64,000 nucleotides of DNA. It comes from Favolaschia claudopus. Taxonomy: Eukaryota; Basidiomycota; Agaricomycetes; Agaricales; Mycenaceae. A program made the position numbers and the translations under genes. Positions 22,872 through 33,100 of the stretch are shown here, piece by piece (the stretch's first letter is position 1; each line of letters begins with the position of its first letter). The stretch is taken from the NCBI GenBank assembly GCA_037176885.1, contig JAWWNJ010000187.1, positions 124,001-188,000 of the forward strand, given 5' to 3'. The notes under the pieces are model-generated. The model had not been told where the DNA came from. It made no database searches and worked only from the letters and a program-made list of their open reading frames with translations.

Positions 22872-23280
22872 TATGGTGCGCGTCACTTAGTCACCGCCTC
22901 TCCGTGACAACGCTAACTGTGACCCCAGTTTTTGCCCTAATTGTTATTCCTCTTGGAAAACGACTCCTTTTCAACAGAGGAACAACTTCCCAAGAGGGAT
23001 TTCCAAAATTTAAATAATTGAAGGAGCTATAAATTTTCACCCCACCCAATTTGGCAGTATACACCAATTTCGACTCCAGAAGCCTCAATACGAGGGATAT
23101 CAAACACCGCTCCTATGCCATTGCTCAATAAACCCAAATCGCACCAGTAGATGCGTCAAAAGTCCACTCAAAAAGTCCCCAAATCGGTTGAAATCCAGCC
23201 TTCAATAGGGTGTTTTGAAAAAATTTCGGCCGATTTGGCAGTAGTGCAAAGGAGGCGGTGACTAAGTGACGCGCACCATA
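22872..23280. mobile_element. 409 bp MITE (TATGGTGCGCGTCACTTAG ends)
   Basis: Thirty-base perfect terminal inverted repeats beginning TATGGTGCGCGTCACTTAG and continuing through CACCGCCTC. TA at both ends fits Tc1/mariner-type insertion. The interior is unique in this window and has no transposase frame. Confidence 0.85.
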
Positions 23281-23477
23281 GCTGTATCTCATCGATTAGA
23301 AGCAAACTTACGAGCGCGATTTAAGCAAGATTTAAGTGCATTTTAGATATTGTAAGGGAATTACAGTAGTGTATAAGTTACTAATTAGTGTTTTCCTATC
23401 TATAATAAAAGACACTACGGGACCGCAGGTCCCGTGATAATTCACGTGAAAAAGCAGGTGACTTCTCACACGCTTTC

Positions 23478-23836
23478 CCCGGCGCCGCGCGCCGGCGAGC
23501 GCAGCGAGCGGCAGTGCGGCGCCGCGGGCAAGGAATCCAGCAAAAAAAATCTAGGCGGGGTTTGGGGCGGAGCCCCGACAAGCTGTGTACCCCCCGTAGG
23601 TAGGGACGCGAGCGCAGCGAGCCGGCCCTGCCGAAGGCGGGGTGCTTAAGCTTGTACCAGTAGAATATGCGTAGTCTCGTGACCAGACTCTTATGCCATC
23701 CCAAACCCTGTCATATTGCCATCCCGTTCCCTTTGGGGAGACTAGAATATGCGTCGAGGGGCGGAGGAAGAAAATTTCAGAGAGGCTTCCCAAAAAGGGA
23801 ACGGTGACGGAATGTCACGCACTGCCGCGCTGCCGT
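23478..23836 (+). repeat. GC-rich dispersed element, copy 1
   Basis: Contains GGCGCCGCGCGCCGGCGAG, AGCGCAGCGAGC (twice), GGGGCGGAGCCCCGAC and ends AGGCGGGGTGCTTAAGC then a tail to CTGCCGT. It matches 29475-30156 with high identity. Compared with that copy it lacks most of the right arm of a 32-base hairpin (after 23730). The GC content is far above the surroundings, suggesting an origin unlike the AT-richer neighbours. Confidence 0.75.
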
Positions 23837-23983
23837 GTTTGACAGACGGTGCCGCTTCAGCCGCGTAAGCGCGAAAGCGCAAGTTTACTTTGAATGCCCC
23901 TAGTGGCATCTCGGCACCACTCTGATGCGTGAGGCCAGGTGAGGCCTAATAGAGAGTTTGCGGTGGAAGCCACCCGGGCTCTT

Positions 23984-24691
23984 ATGGCATGCGCTCAGCG
24001 CTGTGGAGCGGCTACGTCATACAGCTGTTTTACGGTTTTTGTCCGGTTTTTGATGGAGTGGGGTATTTCGTTTCTTGTTTACACCTGTATGCCTCCGAGT
24101 CGCCGTATGGCTCCACATTATCATTCGGAACGGCCTTGGGCGCCTTCTCACTTTCCTGACCGGAACGACAGATCGGCTTGTGCGAGGTTTAGGTTGGCTC
24201 GCAAACGACGTACATACGCCGCTTCCCCATCGTCCTCCCCTGCAGCGATTTCCAGCGAAGTAAAGCTCTGGCGTGAAGTGCTCTCATTACGACAGCAGTT
24301 CAATGAGCTGTCAGCTCTCATGCTTGAGCAGGCCCACAACATCGCTGCACTGCTGAAGTTACAGGACAATTCACCGCCAACGCTGCCCTCATTCCTCACC
24401 CAGCACAAACCGACTGCTGCGCACCCAATCCCCGAGTCAGGCGACGCCACCATTGACATCATCGGTGACGAGCCCGCTCCCGTGGCGCAGCCACTGCAGT
24501 CCACCGTGTCAGACGCACCCATTCCTCCCCTTCCAAGTGCAACAGTACCACCCTTGCCGATCATTCAAGCATCGGAGATACCTTCCTCCACTGCCCATTC
24601 CCGTCCCCGACCACTCCGTGATGCAGATATTGCTCTGCCGAAACTTCGCGGGATGTTCAATCGGACTCGGAAGAAGGATTCACCGTCTTAG
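23984..24691 (+). CDS. Captured open frame, coiled-coil and proline-rich protein, function unknown
   Basis: From ATG 23984 the frame runs 235 codons. The first ~45 codons are transposon end sequence; the credible part begins near residue 45 (HYHSERPWAPSHFP). A basic run (ARKRRTY) precedes a heptad-like stretch, VKLWREVLSLRQQFNELSA and LEQAHNIAALLKLQ, likely a coiled coil, then a Pro/Ser/Thr-rich tail. I do not recognise the protein. Codon quality and the coiled coil suggest derivation from a host gene exon, but it may be non-functional where it is now. The start is therefore arbitrary. Confidence 0.4.
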   Translation: MACAQRCGAATSYSCFTVFVRFLMEWGISFLVYTCMPPSRRMAPHYHSERPWAPSHFPDRNDRSACARFRLARKRRTYAASPSSSPAAISSEVKLWREVLSLRQQFNELSALMLEQAHNIAALLKLQDNSPPTLPSFLTQHKPTAAHPIPESGDATIDIIGDEPAPVAQPLQSTVSDAPIPPLPSATVPPLPIIQASEIPSSTAHSRPRPLRDADIALPKLRGMFNRTRKKDSPS

Positions 24692-25052
24692 CTTTGCAGG
24701 ACGGGAAAGAGCTTATCAATGGAATTTTTATGGAACCTTGTGTGCCAGATTTACGCATTTCTCATTACCATTCCTTCACAACGAGTTAGCGCGGTATATT
24801 AGTTTATACTTATTTACCGGAGTCTTATGTAGACGGAGCTAACCAAATAAAACTGTTAACTGTTAACCACTCTGACGTCAAATTGGGCTATTTTCGGCAT
24901 TTTGCTCCACCAGTGAATGTAGTGGGGCTGCGGTGGAGCGGTTAAGCTGTCGCCGGCTGCTCGGCGAGGGCACGCACCAGCAATCACAGGTAGACAACTT
25001 CTGAAGAGCCCCACTCTATCAGAAACCGGACAAAAACCGTAAAACAGCTGTA
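24020..25052 (+). mobile_element. 1033 bp TIR element carrying a captured coding segment (Pack-type)
   Basis: TIRs of about 44 bases beginning TACAGCTGTTTTACGG lie at both ends with TA tips. The subterminal parts (24055-24115 and 24866-25052) are shared with the deletion derivative at 2408-2649, while 24116-24860 is absent there and contains an open frame. This layout, transposon ends around unrelated coding DNA without a transposase, is what Pack-type elements look like. Confidence 0.7.
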
Positions 25053-25283
25053 TAGTGGCTTCCGGCGGTTGCTGGTGGCTACAGTAGTTTGCAGTTTTGG
25101 CTCGCCATTTTCTCAATAACCAGCAAGGTTGAAGGCGCGGAAAAGATTGCATATGAGTTGAGTGTTTATAGCCTAGCACCCCCGATACAAAAATCCAAAA
25201 TTTTCTGGTTGAAACAAGCCAGACGACTCCGCATGCCGTCAGAGCCACCAGGTGGCTTCTGGCGGCTTACCGCAAACTCTCTA

Positions 25284-26391
25284 ATGAAAGAGTATACGCA
25301 TGCTAGTCGACGTGGGGGAACAGGCGACTAGAGTATATATGGTCGGTAGGGTGGTGGTGATGGTGATATGATGGTGAAGTATGAAACACGAGGGAATAAT
25401 ACGGAACGGAGCGGGAGCTGGCGGATCATCCTACAACAAGCTGTGACCTTGAATGAGTCCTTAGTAGTCATATAGCACTCTGAACCTACAAAATTGCTGT
25501 TTCAGTATGAATTTTGAGTAACAGGAGTGGTATCCAGTATTGAAACTGGCTTTGATCTACAGGCCGGAAATTGCCTCAATCACATAATTTTCAAGGGCCA
25601 AATTCTAGGCAGCTATCCAAATAACGATATAGGGGCTTGAAAACACAGGCAACAGATCGGAAACAAAGAGCTTTCTTCCAAAAAAAAAGGCAATCTGTAA
25701 ATTCGCAGAATGAACAGACTCGTATGAATCTATCAGGAGTCTATTTCCCTCAAGTTCCAGTGTTGCGGTTGCCGGGGGGGGGCAACGGGCAAGGTCAGCC
25801 ACCCAGGACCTTGACAGGCCCCCGGTCACTACCTACTAGAATTTCGGCCTGATTTACTCTATTTTTCGGCACTGATGGCGCTCTGGCGGCTTCGAAAATC
25901 ACGATTTTTTTTCTGGAAATGCGCGCAAACGCTTAGTTTAGAGGAGCTGCGTTGCCCTATCTAGTCAAAACCTCGGTCAGATGGCTGGTTCGCGAAATAG
26001 ACCTCTCAGATTCGACCTTGTTTTACTCTATGGACGTGACGAACCTATATGTCAGTGACCGGGGGCGTACCTTGACCCCAGGGGCAAGTGGGGGCAAGTT
26101 TGTGGGGAAGCTTGCTTCCCCATTCATCGGTATAGGGCTCCAGAATGCAGATGCTTACAAATGTCCGTCCGGATGCTTTGTAAGCACTGTCCAGGAGTCC
26201 TGAGTCCGTGGCCTCGGACTTCGGGAACAGCCGCCACTGTCATTGCCATGTGACTTTCGGACTGTGCGCCGAATGAACTTTTCCGAGCTTTTCCGAGTGT
26301 TCAACTTTGGTTCAGGAGGGTTCAACCCAAGTTCAATCGGCCTGTTTGAACCTCATGTGCTGTAAATAAATATATATACCCTACCAGCACC
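25284..26391. other. Intergenic; includes palindrome-headed repeat copy 2
   Basis: No gene. 26102-26160 repeats the palindrome-headed block of 1388-1446 (GGGGAAGCTTGCTTCCCC plus ~40 bases). A GGTGG/GATGGTG microsatellite-like patch lies at 25345-25375. Confidence 0.45.
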
Positions 26392-26775
26392 TACAGTTGC
26401 GGCAAGATCAAATTACTTACCAAATAAGGAAATTCTCATCAGAACTGCCCGACCGCACAGAAAACCATCCATACGTAGGCTGGAATGGCACAAAAGGCCT
26501 GGACTCCTTTGATTGAATACATCTAGGCACAAAAAAACAACCAAATTCATCATACTTCCAACTGATTTTGGCCGCACTTTGATACACAAACTTGGCGGCT
26601 ATCCAGCCAACATCAATGCAAAGACACAAATTTTTCTACACCAGGCGTACAAGATGGAGCCTCTAAGTATTTCTGTCCGCTTACCGCATGAAACAACCAT
26701 TCATCTGGGTGCAAAAGGAGGGGATTGATGAGAATTTCCATATTTGGTAAGTAATTTGATTTTGCCGCAACTGTA
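26392..26775. mobile_element. 384 bp MITE (TACAGTTGCGGCAAGATC ends)
   Basis: TIRs of about 50 bases with two mismatches; tips TACAGTTGCGGCAAGATC, continuing to a GAATTCTCATCA-like inner end. TA at both borders. Interior frames are not genes. Together with the elements at 26885 and 28130 it forms a run of three different TIR families within 2 kb. Confidence 0.85.
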
Positions 26776-26884
26776 TATACTCAATGGTTGCTTGCTCCTT
26801 AAGAAAGAATTCAGTAAGCATCAAGTTTTGTAAGTTACAAGCCTCGGCTGCCTCCCAAAAGCCTCCTCAAGTTACAAGCACTTT

Positions 26885-27635
26885 TACAGGGTTTCCTGAA
26901 AATAATGACAATCACAAATAAAAATATTTGCGCTTCCCGAAAAGGAAATTCGCGCTCGCTGCTCTCCTTCTCGTCTTTTTCCCGCCAGAAAACCTTTCCG
27001 ACGCCACAGGAAGTCGTAAGAAATGTTTTGGTAGACCATTCTGAACATTTGGCGGTGCAAACTCAAGGTAAGTCCGAGAGAAGCCGAACCAGCGATGCAT
27101 TCAATAGTCGGACCGCCTACCTAGGAAAACGACGGCATATAGATATGTATTTGGGGAAGCATGCGATACAACAGTATTAGAATAATGTTCTGTATCATTT
27201 CCCATAGCTTGGGCTGAAATCAGAGCTCAAACGAAGCTGTTGTAACTCCCATTGACTGAAACAAAAGCAATAGAAATTGGAAGACAATATACACCTTTGC
27301 AGGCATTTCAAAGCCGTAGGGGGGATAGTCATATTTCCTAGCTCCTCTTCTACCCTGCTTCGTAGTGCGAAAAGCCGTTGTAACGAGCGCCAGATGGTCC
27401 CATCACTCTGATGTCGATGCATCACAAAAGCGAGTACATGAGGGCATAACTGAGCGTGGAGTGAGATTGAAGACCTCCAAAATGGCTATACACATGGTTC
27501 AGAACATCGAGAGAAGTGTATCCACGAGTTGAGAGCTTAGAAACAAGGAGAAGGAAAGAGAAGAGCCTGAATTTCCTTTTCGGGAAGCACAAATATTTTT
27601 ATTTGTGATTGTCATTATTTTCAGGAAACCCTGTA
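26885..27635. mobile_element. 751 bp TIR element (TACAGGGTTTCCTGAAAATA ends)
   Basis: TIRs of about 70 bases, almost identical, tip TACAGGGTTTCCTGAAAATA, continuing through a TTTATTTGTGATTG-like AT-rich part into CCCGAAAAGGAAATTC. TA at each tip. No transposase motif is found inside, so it is non-autonomous. Confidence 0.85.
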
Positions 27636-28129
27636 AAATCGCCACCAGTGCCGAGGCTCGGGGAATGCTTTGAGCAACTTCAAGAGAATTACCAGACTTT
27701 GTGCTACTACCAGTGTCTTGAATATACTTACCACTATCCAGTACCAGTGAGTATAAGCCAGAGTATAAGCTTTAGCTGTCAAAATTGATAACCCAAAAAA
27801 ACAGGGCCACTGAGTGTGCAACCAGATTCATAAGGAGTAGAAGGGTTTTGAAGGTGAATATGAGGGCGGTTACTGAGTACTGAGGCGGTTCTGAGGTTCG
27901 TCAACTGAAATAAGTTGGTTACCCAAATCGGGCGAAACACTGCTTGAGCCAATGATGTTGCCCGAATTTAGCAAGATTAGCTACTGTACATGAATGACTT
28001 GGACGTATTCGACTACGATATTGAATTCCCATTCGCACTGAAGCAAGCTTACCCTCCTATGTGGACCATTGTCCACATACCCAACATGTTTATGAATGTT
28101 TGCTAGGGTCGGAGGTGAGCTACTGGGTA

Positions 28130-28349
28130 ACTTTAAGTCATAAAGCGATGCCCCTTTTCCCAGAAATCGGGAGTTAGGTACACACAGTTTCGAAATTTCG
28201 CGCTTTTCTAACCCTAGACTAGGGTTAGTCCGTTTTCTCTGAAATGCGAATTTTGCCTATAAACCCACCCCAAGTTCCTGCTAAATCTCAAGTTTCAAAG
28301 AATTTTGGCCAAAATTCCGGCTTGATATGAAGTTCCGTCTGCTATCATA
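28130..28349. mobile_element. Truncated copy of the 51728-52271 TIR family
   Basis: Matches the right-hand ~220 bases of the element at 51728-52271, including TAACCCTAGACTAGGGTTA, the CACCCCAAGTTCCTGC block and the terminal GTCTGCTATCATA. The left half and left TIR are missing. Confidence 0.75.
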
Positions 28350-28743
28350 ATTGACCCATGATAGATCAGAGAAATTTCACATGGCCGTGAAGTAATGGCA
28401 GCATTATCGGTCACTTTTTGTGACACCGGGTACAGTCGACATCCAGGCTGATGGTCACGTTTTACGAATTCATGCTTTCTGCGGTCCCGCTTTCAAGCTG
28501 ATCATAAGTTCACGATTGCCGCATTCACATTCAAGAATTCCTGCATTCCAGCGGGTCCAGTCTTTGAAATGATCTTCATGATTCACGAAATCCTACAACG
28601 CCGCGGGTCCAGCTTTTGAGTTGATGTTCACGATTCACAAATTGCTGCATAGCCGCGCGCCCAAGAAAGACACCATGCGAGCAGGGAAGCGGGTCCGGCT
28701 TTGGTCCGGCTTGCTGAGATATCCCTTCCAGCTCCAAATTAGC

Positions 28744-28785
<42 letters not shown>

Positions 28786-29467
28786 TTCAATCATCCTCGC
28801 TGCGGGCCGTTTATCGGCCCATGTCGGAGTCTAGCAGTACATTGACTGTATGTATCACTATTTGTTAAACATTCGGCTGCCCGTGATCCTTGGTTGATGT
28901 CCGGATCAGCTGGGTGTTATCTGGCCACAGCCACTGGACAGATAACACTGTCTGCGTATTTCTGCCGTTTCAGGGGGTCAAAGAGTCTTGAGAATGATTC
29001 AGTGTACATAAGAGAGGAAATTGAGATGCTTTGGACTGTGGAGCCAAACTTTGGCCGTTGAACTCACTCAAAACAGACTGTATCGAGTCTCGACCCCGAA
29101 TTTTTCACGAATCTGCAGAACGGATGCGGGGCTATTACCCTAGCACAAAAAGCTCAGAGTTTTGGTGCATTTTTCATCGAATAATCCGCGGGAAAGCTAA
29201 TCGTTGCGCTTCCCAGTTTACGACTGTACCCATTTGTCAAACTAATTAAATAGTTTTACAATTAAAGCCAAACAAAACTTTAGCTATCAGATTGTGCAGT
29301 AACTACCAAATCTTTCAATCCTTCCGATCGTGAGCACAATCGTTCGATTACTTCATCAGATTGAGTATGTATGATACATCCTATACTGTAGTCCTATACA
29401 TGAAAACACAAGGTGACGTTAGTAACGTGACTTTTGACAGAAAGTAACGTGCTTTTTGACAGAAAAT
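28350..29467. other. No gene recognised
   Basis: Apart from the microsatellite, no coding or element structure is supportable. The stretch 28430-28640 has loosely repeated phrases (GGGTCCAGCTTTTGAG..GATTCACG) at ~70 base spacing, an eroded tandem repeat. Confidence 0.4.
28744..28784. repeat. (TCAA)n microsatellite
   Basis: About ten tandem copies of a 4-base unit. A shorter related run (GATT)n lies at 49718-49739. Confidence 0.95.
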
Positions 29468-30156
29468 CACGGGTCCCCGGCGCCGCGCGCCGGCGAGTGC
29501 AGCGAGCGGCAGTGCGGCGCCGCGGGCACGGAATCCAGCAAAAAAATTAAACCGGGGTTTGGGGCGGAGCCCCGACAAGCTGTGCACCAGCCGTAGGGAG
29601 GGACGCGAGCGCAGCGAGCCGGCCCTGCCGAAGGCGGGGTGCTTAAGCTTGTATACATGAAAACACAAGGATCAGGACACGTGAAAAGTAACGTGACTTT
29701 GACACGAAACCACGGGACCATGTCGAGATGTCGCTGCCGGATGTCGAGATGTTGCTCCCAGTTCCCACGAACCTTCCCGACGGCGCCGCGCACCGCGAGT
29801 GCAGCGAGCGGTAGTGCGGCGCCGAGGGCACGCAATCCAGCAAGAAAAAAACACGCGGGGTTTGGGGCGGAGCCCCGACAAGCTGTGCACCAGCCGTAGG
29901 GAGGGACGCGAGCGCAGCGAGCCGGCCCTGCCGAAGGCGGGGTGCTTAAGCTTGTACCAGTAGAATATGCGTAGTCTCGTGACCAGACTCTTATGCCATC
30001 CCAAACCCTGTCATATTGCCATCCCGTTCCCTTTGGGATGGCATAAGAGTCTGGTCACGAGACTAGAATATGCGTCGAGGGCGGAGGAAGAAAATTTCAG
30101 AGAGGCTTCCCAAAAAGGGAACGGTGACGGAATGTCACGCACTGCCGCGCTGCCGT
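29468..30156 (+). repeat. GC-rich dispersed element, copies 2 and 3 in tandem
   Basis: Two GC-rich units (29475-29656 and 29780-29962) are separated by ~120 bases that include repeated TACATGAAAACACAAGG phrases. A tail follows with a perfect 32-base inverted repeat (29972-30003 and 30034-30065) and the shared end CTGCCGT at 30156. The right border falls inside the last exon of the P-like transposase copy B, whose normal C-terminus is lost. Confidence 0.75.
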
Positions 30157-33100
30157 TTGCAGAGGACACTGAATCAAATGATTAGTACAAGGGCTGTTCT
30201 CGGAAGACTTCATCGCTGCCGCCATCTGAAATTTGAGGGGATTGAGGCAAGTCGAACGCGTCCAGTCAATTTGCCGCGCTGATGTTGTACCAGTGGTCTT
30301 CTGGAAGACGAAATTGCACATAGGAAACGGCCGAAGGCATAATCCACACGGCTCGACAGTTGCGGGGAGCATGTCGTCGTATAGAATATGTGCCCCGTTA
30401 TGTTCGAGAACGCGTTGGTAATTTTTCTTGGAAATGGAAACGGAGGGATAGCACTTTGTGCACTCAAAGGCAGTGTCCGCCCCTTGACCGAATTCCCCGC
30501 GACCGTTTCCTAAGCCAGTCTCTGGCTCAACATGGAAACAAGCTTTGCCTAATATGAGGCGCTTGTTAAATCGTTTGCGAAGCATAGTAAGATAAGAATG
30601 CGGTGCGCACCTTCGTGACGATAAGGAAATGTTTCGGAGCGATTCACCTGTGGCAGCGAGCTCGAGACAGGTAGCTGGCTTTGGATATTCGCCCCCAGCG
30701 TCACCAGAACATTCGAAGAAAACATATAGGTCGGTTTTCCCGGGATTCTGTTTGACACTGTGGGATTCAGAGGAAAGATGAGGCGGCCAGAGACATCGTG
30801 AATAGATTTCGATTCAAAACGAAGAGACCACTTCCAGTCATATTGACCACTGGAGTCGTCGACAGAATCTGTCGAAATCAGTTGAAGAATCTGGTACGAA
30901 ATCTTCGTTCCACGATCCGGCAGAAGATCAAGCAGAATTGAATCCATAGGCTGTGTTCCAAGAATAATGGTGTTGACCTGTGCGATCGCCAGGAAGAGTT
31001 CGCCCTCGCAGAGCACCAGAGTTGCGATGGGGTTGCCAATTCGGAGGGACGGAGCGGCATTGTTGTCGAATGCGATTTGATCGTGATGGGGCTTGGAACT
31101 GTTGGAGAATGCTGCAATCCCTGCGACACGTTTCGTTCGATCGGTAGAGAGACGGGGAGAACGGTGCTGCATAAGATCTTTCAATATGCTAGCCTTGGAC
31201 ATTTGTTTCCCATCGACAACGATGTGGGGGCTGTGTTTGGTGTTTTCGGCGTCGTGAATTGCAAGGACATCGTCGAAATCTTCTATACCATCATCCAGGA
31301 TGTCCCCCGACTGCGGCAGGGAATTGGGATGTGCGGGGTTGGAAGTGGAGTCGTCATCGACGGGGTCTGTTGTTCCTTCGACCAACAGTTCGGGGTCGAT
31401 CTCGAACGCGGATTCAGCGTCTGGTTTCCCAACCAAGAGCTCACCAAACGGTGAGAGGATATCGAATTTGGCGATCTGAGAGCATCTATCGAAATGCTCG
31501 TTGGCGCCTGGGATAAGCTGCTCAGCTTTCAATCGTCCATTAATCCAACATGAATGCAGGACCACCCCGGCGACATGCACATCGCCAATCCAAGATGCAG
31601 GTGAGATATGGTCGGCTTTGCTTGATACATCACCCCGCTCGTTGATCACGGCTGGTAACTTGAGTCGACGAGGCCCGCGATCCCACTCTGGTTTGAGGGC
31701 CAGAATAACGGACACTTCCGTCAGATTCGAAGCTCGACCAGCCAGTTGAAGAATGTCGAAGTTGGAGTCAGTGCCGACAGCGGTCCGAATAAGGCCGTAC
31801 AACTTTTCCAGACGATCAGTGCCCAATAATATGAGGAAGAATTCCTCGTCCGAAATATCAATCTTGACCTTCGCTACGCAGAAAAACGCGTTCTTGATCA
31901 TCAACATGATGTTGACGAATGTCTGGTTCGCCATAAAATTGGTACCAGCTCCATCCATCGTGAACAGCGCGAGAAGAAGATGTGCAGCCGTACTGAGGTG
32001 AGTGAGCTGTTCTCGGAGGGAAAGCTTGAGATAAATGTATGGCATGACCAGATGATATGCGAGCCGCCCGAAGAGCTGGAGTGCAGTGCGCGCACGAGCA
32101 TAGGTTGGGGCAGCATTAGGCGGTGCATCCGGAAGCGTCCAAATTTCCTTCAATAAACCGTAGGTGAGGTCGACGTCTTGACGATCATTGGGATTGAGCA
32201 GGGAATGGAGCCGCTCAGGCGACAATCCAATGTCGTGTAGATGTTGTTTCACTATTGCCGGTACGATCTCAAACCCCAAGACATTTATGCCCATACGACG
32301 CATCAGAAGAGACCGCAGAGCTTTGAAGACATGTCGATAGTCTTTGTCGGGAGTTATATCGTCAGCTCCAACCAAGAGGTTCATGAATTCGAGAGGCTGG
32401 AGCAGGGGATAAATGGGAGACGCAACAGAGAGCTGGTATTTCATGAACTCGAGGGCCAGTGCAAGACCGCGTTTGGCCTCGCCGTCGGAAGCAACACAGG
32501 TGGTGCGATAGGTGATATTCCCGTGAGTCTTCCGATTGTCGGTCGCTTCCAGGAGCTTGCGAAGAAAGTGGGAGAGCTGTTCGCCAGTCTCGGTCTTGCA
32601 AGTTCCGGAGATGCACACCGGCCTCGGATTATACATCTGGGGATCCCGCGCCAACGATCCAAGGGCAGCAACGGTCGCCTTTCAAACGAGAAAAATCAAA
32701 ATACATTATTATGAGACGAAAATCCACTTACCTCGCTAGCCAAATGAACTTTATTCGCATCAAGAGACGCGAAAAATGCTTCCGCATCATCGAGGTCGCA
32801 GAACTCCAACGACACTGCGTGGCTATGTTCGCGACATGCTCCCAAAATTTTGTTTGTTTTGTTGTCCCAACGTGGCCGCTTTTCCAGTGCGATCTCATCC
32901 AACATCAACACACGATGAACCATCCGAGGTGCACCACTCGGTTCCTGTTCCCCAGTGGTATATGCATCGATGTTAGCTTCGATTTCGGTGATGGTAGGCA
33001 TTGCGGGTGAAGCTCGCAGCGGGCGGATCACTGAATGCTTGCGCAATGTCGTCAGACCGGGAAGTCCAAGTGCCCGATGAAGAATCTCCGCCAGCCGAGC

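Larger units (their letters stand above)
23950..25283. mobile_element. Outer TIR element of the TAGAGAGTTTGCG family
   Basis: Ends TAGAGAGTTTGCGG at 23950 and its inverse at 25283, each followed inwards by a GGAAGCCACC/GGTGGCTTC block. Its own arms are only ~70 and ~230 bases, because another element (24020-25052) is inserted within it. Relatives: 7668-7871 and a solo end at 3067. Confidence 0.65.

Noticed and set aside
23396..23704. Arg/Pro-rich minus frame repeated at 29381-29668 and 29672-30004
   Set aside because: Translation of the GC-rich repeat; identical in all copies and without start context.
31077..32714. Several plus-strand frames of 80-157 codons
   Set aside because: Antisense shadows of the large exon of transposase copy B.
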